Source: Candidatus Poseidoniaceae archaeon (GTDB lineage Archaea; Thermoplasmatota; Poseidoniia; Poseidoniales; Poseidoniaceae). Taken from it: 5,839 nt of DNA. Location: assembly GCA_013329865.1 (NCBI GenBank), contig DUJJ01000118.1, positions 1 to 5,839 of the forward strand. Direction: 5' to 3'. Made by a program: the position numbers and the translations under genes. Under the pieces are notes generated by a model, which was given only the letters and a program-made list of their open reading frames with translations, ran no database searches and was not told where the DNA came from. Shown here piece by piece: positions 1-5,021 of this stretch (position 1 is the stretch's first letter; the number at the start of each line of letters is the position of its first letter).

Positions 1-981
1 TACTATTGTTACAATAAAATCGTTGGCATCTTTTGCTATACTTCATTTGACGGTGGTGCAACATTCGAGGCTGGCGGCCAAATCGTTGGACTTGCAACCA
101 CTAACGGTGGTCTGCATGGCGCAATATCGACCGCTCCGGATGGCACGGTCTATGTGACACCGCGTGTCGAAACACCATCGGTTATTGTCTCCAAAGATAA
201 TGGATTCACCTGGTTTACTAGAACAATGGGTGAAGACGTTGGCACACCCTACCCGCGCAAGAATTCTGAAATATCTACTGACACTGCATCAAATGCATAT
301 CACGTCTGGACGGGAGGCGATGAGGGCGTATACCTATCGCGTTCAACAGATTCAGGTGAAACTTGGGAGCAAGAAAGCATTCGCATCTCGCCTGTTGAGG
401 TAATCTCTTCAGTGTTCCCACAAACTGATGCAGGTGATCCGGGCAGAATTGCTGTCACCTATCTTGGTAGTGAAAATGCTGAGATGCTAAATGAATCAAA
501 TATCGATGGCAATCCTTGGGATGGTAATGCTCATTATGCTCCCAATAATGTTACTTATCACTTATACATCACTTACAGTCTGAACGCCCTCGACCCAGAA
601 CCGACATTCCATACCTACAGAGTGACCGACGATCCAGTTCAAGTTGGCTCGATTTGTTTGAATTCGGGAGACTGCCGAGACATTGGTGGCTCGAACCGCA
701 ATTTGTTGGATTTCAATGATTTGCATATCGACCGCGAAGGACGAGTATATGTCGCATTTGCTGATGGTTGCACTGGAGACTGCGCTGCGAGCAATAACTC
801 GTCAGCACAAGACTCACGTGACGGTAGAGGATCGGTCTACTATCTCGCACAGGGACCTAGTTTGTTGCTTGAATACGGGGATTTGTCACCGGTTATGGCA
901 ACTCCTGAAACTGAACTGACCAATGATTGTCAGACAGTAACCCAATGTGCTACAATCGAACGCTATGAAGACGAAGACTAA
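1..981 (+). CDS. Sialidase-like Asp-box (BNR repeat) protein, 5'-truncated
   Basis: The reading frame is open from the first base to TAA at 979-981 (326 residues visible), so the start and any signal peptide lie outside the window. A GTG at 154 is in frame but is simply an internal valine, because coding quality is continuous before it. Three Asp-box motifs (S-x-D-x-G-x-T-W/F) are visible: SFDGGATF (residues 15-22), SKDNGFTW (64-71) and STDSGETW (115-122). These mark a beta-propeller of the sialidase/BNR superfamily. A GDPGRIAVTYLG stretch and a DLHIDREGRVYVAFAD stretch look like further blades. Cysteines come in close pairs (CLNSGDC, CTGDC, CQTVTQC), which suggests disulfides and an extracytoplasmic location. 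No C-terminal membrane anchor is seen; the protein ends in an acidic DED. Asp boxes do not prove sialidase activity: many such propellers bind or cleave other glycans or are structural, and no complete catalytic Arg triad can be assigned in this fragment. The stop overlaps that of the convergent desaturase gene. Confidence 0.85.
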   Translation, partial: YYCYNKIVGIFCYTSFDGGATFEAGGQIVGLATTNGGLHGAISTAPDGTVYVTPRVETPSVIVSKDNGFTWFTRTMGEDVGTPYPRKNSEISTDTASNAYHVWTGGDEGVYLSRSTDSGETWEQESIRISPVEVISSVFPQTDAGDPGRIAVTYLGSENAEMLNESNIDGNPWDGNAHYAPNNVTYHLYITYSLNALDPEPTFHTYRVTDDPVQVGSICLNSGDCRDIGGSNRNLLDFNDLHIDREGRVYVAFADGCTGDCAASNNSSAQDSRDGRGSVYYLAQGPSLLLEYGDLSPVMATPETELTNDCQTVTQCATIERYEDED

Positions 982-2147
982 GCAACAGTTGCTTTCCCGC
1001 TGCGGTCCATTTTCATAGACTCAACTAGTAGCCGGAAATCATTCCGTGCCTCAGCTATGTTGGCTTTGCACTGTCGGATGCGATTTTTGTGACTCTCTTT
1101 AATTGCCTTCCAATTGGTTTTAGTTTCAGACCTCTTGGATTGTTTAGCAATCTTGTATTCTTTTCGTCGCTGGACTAATTCACTGAAGCCACCACGCAAT
1201 TGAGCCATGCATTCTTTGAATTTTTCTTGGAATTGGATTTCCACTTCACTGCCTTCGGTTTCTTCTTGGAAGGCGCGTTTCATTTTCCTAGACTCGATTA
1301 CTTTATTCGACATCTTGTGCAAGTCTCTGGTTAAGCCGACCCATGAGGCAGATTTAATCAGCCATTTCGATGGGTCCCAGTGATACCATTTGTGACCATT
1401 GCGGTAGTCTGCTTGGAAGGTATGATGAAAGTTGTGATAGCCCTCACCAAATGTCAGGAATGACAACAGTGGCGAGTCTCTGGAGGTGTTCTGTGTCGAA
1501 TACGGCTGAGTGCCCCATGTGTGTGCTGCGGAGTTAATTAGGAAGGTGGCGTGATGGACAACAACCACACGGACGAACCCACCATAGACAAGTCCGCCTA
1601 AGAAGCCATGAACTCCACCTACCCACGCATAACCAACCAGTGCAGGTAGCAAAATACCAACTAAAAACCCAATCAGGAAGATGTTACGGTCTTGCCAAGC
1701 AAGGATTTTATCAGCTTTGAGATCATCGACCTTGTCAACCTCGTCGTCACCTTCGTCAACCATAACCCAACCGACGTGCGCCCAAAAGAAGCCGCGAGTG
1801 ACGGAGTAAGGGTCATCTTCCTTGTCGGTTTCTAGATGGTGTCGACGGTGATCACTACACCACTTTATGGCCGAGTTTTGAAAGGCTGCGGCACCAAATA
1901 GCGCGTAGAATAATTTGAGTGGCCATGCTGCTTTGTGAGTTCGATGACTAAACAAACGGTGATAGCCAGCAGTGATTGATAGTCCAGAAGCCAAATAAAA
2001 CGCGGTAAAGATGACTGGTTCAAACCAAGAAATACCGTAATTCATTGAATAATAAACGAGTGACGTCAAGGCAATAATCGGCATTCCAATGAGGAAAGAT
2101 GTATTGACGATATTGATGTTAGACGGGTAGGCAATATGTTCCGACAT
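978..2147 (-). CDS. Membrane fatty-acyl (delta-9 type) desaturase with charged C-terminal extension
   Basis: Integral-membrane di-iron desaturase of the acyl-CoA/acyl-lipid delta-9 family, which introduces a cis double bond into a fatty acyl chain using O2 and electrons from a separate donor. Numbered from the ATG at 2147 (389 aa), the histidine boxes are HRLFSH (63-68), HRRHH (100-104) and HNFHH (238-242). An NSAAH motif supplies the ninth histidine (209), so the full metal-ligand set is present. Hydrophobic segments lie at about 15-35, 42-60, 78-92, 157-175 and 180-205. The region between box 2 and the second membrane pair matches the family's acidic loop followed by a W-Q-D-R segment. Family members normally end soon after WDPSKW and the GL-T-DL element; here about 110 further residues follow, rich in K, R, E and Q and probably helical. 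No cytochrome b5 domain is seen. The start is uncertain: an in-frame TTG at 2201 would add 18 residues, and GTG and TTG codons lie between. I prefer the ATG because the family's conserved region begins after it. No convincing Shine-Dalgarno precedes either start. The TAG stop lies at 978-980. Confidence 0.9.
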   Translation of the reverse strand: MSEHIAYPSNINIVNTSFLIGMPIIALTSLVYYSMNYGISWFEPVIFTAFYLASGLSITAGYHRLFSHRTHKAAWPLKLFYALFGAAAFQNSAIKWCSDHRRHHLETDKEDDPYSVTRGFFWAHVGWVMVDEGDDEVDKVDDLKADKILAWQDRNIFLIGFLVGILLPALVGYAWVGGVHGFLGGLVYGGFVRVVVVHHATFLINSAAHTWGTQPYSTQNTSRDSPLLSFLTFGEGYHNFHHTFQADYRNGHKWYHWDPSKWLIKSASWVGLTRDLHKMSNKVIESRKMKRAFQEETEGSEVEIQFQEKFKECMAQLRGGFSELVQRRKEYKIAKQSKRSETKTNWKAIKESHKNRIRQCKANIAEARNDFRLLVESMKMDRSGKATVA

Positions 2148-2251
2148 GGACCCGAACAAATCCTTCACCCGTTTGAGGTTATGTCTTTTCCAAGGTATCA
2201 ACGGGCGGGTTATGAAACAACCTAACCGAACTCATCAGTAAAAACACTATT

Positions 2252-2286
2252 GGGTTTATTTAATAGGTCTCATGTCCTATAAACCC
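2252..2286. promoter_or_regulatory. Divergent promoter region with imperfect inverted repeat
   Basis: GGGTTTAT (2252-2259) and ATAAACCC (2279-2286) form a perfect 8-bp inverted repeat. The inner ATAGG (2263-2267) and CCTAT (2276-2280) form a second one, so the right arm CCTATAAACCC matches the left arm apart from a 5-nt insertion. On the + strand, TTTATTTAAT (2255-2264) is centred about 31 nt before the nucleotidyltransferase ATG at 2291, the spacing expected for an archaeal TATA box and a leaderless or very short leader. On the minus strand, TTTATAGG (from 2283 down to 2276) could serve the desaturase with a leader of tens of nucleotides. Box positions are read from the sequence; promoter function is inferred. 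Confidence 0.5.
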
Positions 2287-2290
2287 TTAC

Positions 2291-3001
2291 ATGGACTCCG
2301 GCTCCAGTACCCCGATTGACATGCCGCAGGTAGTGATACTTGCAGGCGGGCTAGGGACACGGTTGGGAGCAATCACCCAGCATATTCCGAAGTCCCTGGT
2401 AGAGGTGGACGATAGACCGATGATAAGCCACATACTTGACTGGATTAGCCTGCAAGGCTGCAACCGTGCGCTGATTTTGACGGGTCACTTAGGTGATAAA
2501 TTTGACCAGTATACTCACGATTCAGTATCTCTGACCTTCGTCCGAGAGCCGGTGCCATTAGGCACAGGTGGCGCATTATGGAATGCAGTAGATTTTCTCG
2601 AACCAGAGTTTCTGCTATTGTGGGGCGATGATTTCCATCCAATTAACTATGGTAAGTTGGTAAACCAGCATAGAGAAGAGGGCAATCTGATGACTATGAC
2701 GGTCACAGAGGGCCACGAAAGTATGAATTTACTTCACGCCAACAACCGAGTGGTGAAATACAACAAACATTCACTCAATCCAGATTTTAATGGTTATGAA
2801 GCCGGCACAAGCGTAGTAAGCAAACGCATTGTTTTACTGTTTGGTCGGGACGGAAAATGGAGTTGGGAAGATACAGTTTACCCTAAATTGTCAGGGAAGA
2901 TTGGCGCTCATATTGACAACACCAAGTTTTGGGACATGGGGACTCCTGATCGGCTGTCAAAATTAAGAGAATTCTTCAAAACTGAACGCTCCAGTGCTTG
3001 A
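2291..3001 (+). CDS. Sugar-1-phosphate nucleotidyltransferase (NDP-sugar pyrophosphorylase family)
   Basis: A 236-residue enzyme of the NTP_transferase (GT-A like) fold, which joins a sugar-1-phosphate to an NTP to give an NDP-sugar and pyrophosphate. The N-terminal nucleotide-binding signature LAGGLGTRL (17-25) is followed by P33-K34, the usual lysine at the phosphate site. PLGTGGA (89-95) matches the family's base/sugar-binding loop. GDD (112-114) supplies the metal-binding aspartate. GYEAGTSVVSK (168-178) and WDMGTPDRL (214-222) match the sugar-binding and second metal-binding regions. There is no C-terminal left-handed beta-helix, so it is a single-domain form. Length and motifs resemble the mannose-1-phosphate or D-glycero-D-manno-heptose-1-phosphate guanylyltransferase (HddC-like) group, but glucose-1-phosphate thymidylyl- or uridylyl-type specificity cannot be excluded. 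The ATG at 2291 is preferred because a TATA-like box sits about 31 nt upstream; an ATG at 2321 would start just before the signature. The last 39 nt overlap the opposing sugar-kinase gene, a likely pathway partner. Fold assignment is strong; substrate is unknown. Confidence 0.88.
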   Translation: MDSGSSTPIDMPQVVILAGGLGTRLGAITQHIPKSLVEVDDRPMISHILDWISLQGCNRALILTGHLGDKFDQYTHDSVSLTFVREPVPLGTGGALWNAVDFLEPEFLLLWGDDFHPINYGKLVNQHREEGNLMTMTVTEGHESMNLLHANNRVVKYNKHSLNPDFNGYEAGTSVVSKRIVLLFGRDGKWSWEDTVYPKLSGKIGAHIDNTKFWDMGTPDRLSKLREFFKTERSSA

Positions 3002-3814
3002 AACCGTCAATGAATCTGGTAGTAATTCGTCGCTTTCGACGATCGCCAGAATCATGCCACCATAACCACCACCCATCATACGCGCCCCGTGAACTCCGGG
3101 CATTGATTGCAAATTACTTACTAAATTATCGATTTCCGGTAAGCTGACGCCTAAATTTACTAGTGATTGATGTGATTGATTCAGTAAAAGCCCTAATTCC
3201 TTAGCATCAGAATCTAATGCCTCAATTACCCGTTGATTTTCTTTAGCCAGGTGTTCAAAACGGTATTCAGCATTCGATTGGTAGTCAATATCAGCTAGTT
3301 TTCGATGGATTTTGGAATCGACTAATTTGAATCGCCAAGCTGTTGGTATCGCAATGTGCTCGACAGACAACTCTTCAAAATTAATCAAACAAGCGTAGTT
3401 TTTACGCGCAAACACCATCGCCATTTGGTCGAGTAAACCACATTTAGTCCCCAGAACTTCGTGTTCTAATCTTTGAGCTTCTAGGCAAATATCTAGCCTG
3501 TCCAAATCCGGCCTTGTGCCAATAACGATTGCGACACATAATGCCGCCGAAGAGGACATGCCTTTTCCGATAGGTATACTACTGTTGACCACTAACTCAG
3601 CAGGATAGCCGCCGGCAGCCTGCCAAAGTCGGACAACGGTTTCATCGCCAATAAAGTCGCTATTGCCAGGTATGATTTCCAACTCCAAAAAAGCATCAAT
3701 TGCGAATGGTAACGCAAGCCCACCGGCATAATCAGTATGCTCTCCGATGATGTTGATCCTCGAAGGAACCCTTACTCGTCGATGCATGAATTGAACTCCC
3801 GTGGCCAGTTTCAT
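2963..3814 (-). CDS. Compact galactokinase-family GHMP sugar kinase
   Basis: GHMP-superfamily kinase expected to phosphorylate a sugar at C1 with ATP. All three family motifs are present (numbered from the ATG at 3814): the galactokinase signature PSRINIIGEHTDYAGG (17-32), the ATP-binding loop PIGKGMSSSA (81-90), and GARMMGGGYGG (243-253). The catalytic Arg (R19), the sugar-contacting E25, H26 and D28, and the catalytic-base Asp in CGLLDQ (D129) are all retained, so it looks active. The EHTDY form points to galactokinase rather than to heptose-7-phosphate kinase (GGGTD type) or mevalonate kinase. At 283 aa, or 274 from an internal ATG, it is much shorter than typical galactokinases of about 350-390 aa. 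The shortening is spread over the N terminus, the segment between motifs 1 and 2, the region before motif 3, and the C terminus. The ATG at 3787 has a GGGAG Shine-Dalgarno 8 nt upstream and may be the real start. It follows a small membrane-protein gene on the same strand after 58 nt. Galactose is the default guess; GalNAc, arabinose or another sugar is possible. Confidence 0.86.
   Translation of the reverse strand: MKLATGVQFMHRRVRVPSRINIIGEHTDYAGGLALPFAIDAFLELEIIPGNSDFIGDETVVRLWQAAGGYPAELVVNSSIPIGKGMSSSAALCVAIVIGTRPDLDRLDICLEAQRLEHEVLGTKCGLLDQMAMVFARKNYACLINFEELSVEHIAIPTAWRFKLVDSKIHRKLADIDYQSNAEYRFEHLAKENQRVIEALDSDAKELGLLLNQSHQSLVNLGVSLPEIDNLVSNLQSMPGVHGARMMGGGYGGMILAIVESDELLPDSLTVSSTGAFSFEEFS
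3796..3800 (-). promoter_or_regulatory. Shine-Dalgarno GGGAG before alternative kinase start
   Basis: On the minus strand GGGAG lies 8 nt upstream of the in-frame ATG at 3787. The longer start at 3814 has no such site, only a weak AT-rich stretch (ACATAACAT, about 22-30 nt upstream). This favours a 274-residue product beginning MHRRVRVPSR, with the galactokinase signature directly at the N terminus. Evidence is from a five-base match only. Confidence 0.45.
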
Positions 3815-3872
3815 CTTACTGTAATTTGATTCATAATGTTATGTGATTGTAGAACTAAACGGTTCGGTTTGC

Positions 3873-4118
3873 TTACTTACGTTGCCTGATTGACCAGTTT
3901 TTTCTAGGTAAGCCCTCCAATGCTACACCGGTTAAAGCACCCCACAAATACGGTTTGTCTATCTCTAGGTACCATAAGGCAATCATTGCCACAGCGGCTA
4001 AAATCCAGTGATGAATCCACAATCCTTTGAATCTTAAGTGAATTTTTGTGGTCTCAGTCACATATCTAGTTACGACAAATCCGACCAATAACGCTAGCGA
4101 ATAACTTGCAAAATCCAT
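3873..4118 (-). CDS. Small integral membrane protein (81 aa), function unknown
   Basis: An 81-residue hydrophobic protein that I do not recognise as a named family. Hydrophobic segments span about residues 5-20, 38-51 and a weaker one at 58-70. Between the first two is a basic, histidine-containing stretch (KIHLRFKGLWIHHW, 25-38) with an HH pair at the membrane edge. The third segment is glycine-rich (WGALTGVALEGL), and the C terminus is strongly basic (RQRK). A histidine pair before a helix followed by a glycine-rich helix occurs in various small archaeal and bacterial membrane proteins, but that resemblance gives no function. The gene starts 8 nt after the stop of the zinc-ribbon gene, and its Shine-Dalgarno overlaps that stop, which strongly suggests co-transcription and translational coupling. 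The TAA stop is at 3873-3875. The reading frame is credible because of this coupling and the consistent membrane pattern. Confidence 0.7.
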   Translation of the reverse strand: MDFASYSLALLVGFVVTRYVTETTKIHLRFKGLWIHHWILAAVAMIALWYLEIDKPYLWGALTGVALEGLPRKNWSIRQRK

Positions 4119-4123
4119 TCAAT

Positions 4124-4128
4124 CCCTC
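4124..4128 (-). promoter_or_regulatory. Shine-Dalgarno GAGGG overlapping upstream stop codon
   Basis: On the minus strand the sequence reads TGAGGGATTGAATG: the zinc-ribbon gene's TGA (4129-4127) overlaps GAGGG, which sits 5 nt before the ATG of the 81-residue membrane protein at 4118. This supports that start codon and translational coupling of the two genes. Confidence 0.6.
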
Positions 4129-4909
4129 ACAGCGGAATATTGCATGACGGACAGAATTTCCATTCAGGTTGTATTGCATCACCGCAATTTGGGCAGAGGT
4201 TAGACTGTTTATCGCCCATGATAACAGAGTCTTTTACCACTGAGTCACCAATTTGACCAATTTGCACCATTGGTTTCTCATTTTCGAGATAGGTTTGTCT
4301 AATTCTTCCCGCTTCAGCAAACAAACCAGCTTTTTGATACATTTCTGCCGCCTTGGGGAAATCTCTAGCTAGTTCTAGGTTCTTAGCTTCCTGAGCAAGT
4401 TTGTCAATTTCGTCCATTGATGGTGCGCTGGAGGGTTTAGTGGCGGGAGTGGTAACAGATTTCGCTTGTTGATCGCTTTGCCCAGTTCGAGCAGCGTTCA
4501 GTGGCATCTGCCCGGTCGTCCTTTGGTTCAGTCCAGCGCTGGTCTGAATTACTTGTTGATTTGGCTGAACTGCGGTTTGTGTAGGTACGTATCCTTGGTT
4601 GACTATCACTGCTCTGGTTGACGCACCACCGGCAGATAGGGACATTATCCCAACGATGATCGCGCCGCAGCAGAATAAGCCACCAAATCCGGCAACGAAG
4701 CTACTGCTCGCTTCTTGGTCTCTAGCTTCCTCGCACTCCTCGCTATCGTCGTAGTAATCATCGTAATATTCCCCACACTCATCAAGTAAATCTTGGTCAG
4801 GCTCAATACTTCCCCCAACCATCATAAAGAGCAGCGAGGTTACTAACAATGTAGTGAACAAGCCCCACTTAGTGCGCTTTTTATCAGCCGTTTGGATGAC
4901 ATTTGGCAT
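4127..4909 (-). CDS. Two-helix membrane protein with acidic loop, helical repeat-like region and C-terminal zinc ribbon
   Basis: A 260-residue protein taken from the ATG at 4909. The frame stays open to 5059, but the extra 50 residues look non-coding and would run into the divergent gene; a TATA box about 30 nt before 4909 decides the start. In order: a basic N terminus (KKRTKW), membrane helix 1 (15-33), a very acidic loop (35-66, with a DDYYDDSEECEE core and Cys45 and Cys59), membrane helix 2 (71-94), a Q/T/P-rich flexible linker (100-165), and a predicted helical pair (166-208, ending AGLFAEAGRIRQTYLE). These are followed by a VQIGQIGDSVVKDSVIMGD element (215-233) and a zinc ribbon with ligands C239, C242, C253 and C256. 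The charge pattern suggests both termini are cytoplasmic and the acidic loop is outside. The helical pair resembles a single TPR/SNAP-like unit. This is a protein-interaction architecture with no catalytic motif, so a scaffold or sensor role is plausible but unproven. It is first gene of a probable minus-strand unit with the 81-residue membrane protein and perhaps the sugar kinase. Confidence 0.8.
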   Translation of the reverse strand: MPNVIQTADKKRTKWGLFTTLLVTSLLFMMVGGSIEPDQDLLDECGEYYDDYYDDSEECEEARDQEASSSFVAGFGGLFCCGAIIVGIMSLSAGGASTRAVIVNQGYVPTQTAVQPNQQVIQTSAGLNQRTTGQMPLNAARTGQSDQQAKSVTTPATKPSSAPSMDEIDKLAQEAKNLELARDFPKAAEMYQKAGLFAEAGRIRQTYLENEKPMVQIGQIGDSVVKDSVIMGDKQSNLCPNCGDAIQPEWKFCPSCNIPL

Positions 4910-4936
4910 GACAATTCGTCGTGACACAGTAGTTGC

Positions 4937-4942
4937 ATATAT
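4937..4942 (-). promoter_or_regulatory. TATA box for the zinc-ribbon gene
   Basis: Read on the minus strand, ATATAT (within GCCATATATGC) is centred about 30 nt upstream of the ATG at 4909. A purine-rich stretch (AATGGGAG) lies just ahead of it where a BRE element would be expected. The spacing fits an archaeal promoter with a leaderless or very short leader transcript. The core is nearly symmetrical, so it could also serve the divergent gene, but with a leader of about 55 nt to 5022. Confidence 0.6.
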
Positions 4943-5021
4943 GGCTCCCATTTTATGGTAACCCCGTTTTACATCATCACCGAAACATCGGTCTTTTGTG
5001 TGGCGAACTACTGCGATTGTT

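Noticed and set aside
164..403. Open frame of 79 codons on the + strand inside the Asp-box gene
   Set aside because: It lies in another frame of a gene with clear Asp-box motifs, has no recognisable features and no start signal.
683..919. Open frame of 78 codons on the + strand inside the Asp-box gene
   Set aside because: Shadow frame of the same gene; no motif, and its composition looks random.
2445..2642. Open frame of 65 codons antisense to the nucleotidyltransferase
   Set aside because: Fully inside a gene with conserved motifs; no ribosome site or plausible protein features.
3814..3837. Eight-codon upstream frame (MNQITVR then TGA) overlapping the kinase ATG on the minus strand
   Set aside because: Very short, no ribosome site, and easily explained by chance; kept only as a curiosity.
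4730..4790. Low-complexity stretch that could be read as a short repeat
   Set aside because: It is the coding sequence of the acidic D/E/Y loop and not a regular DNA repeat.
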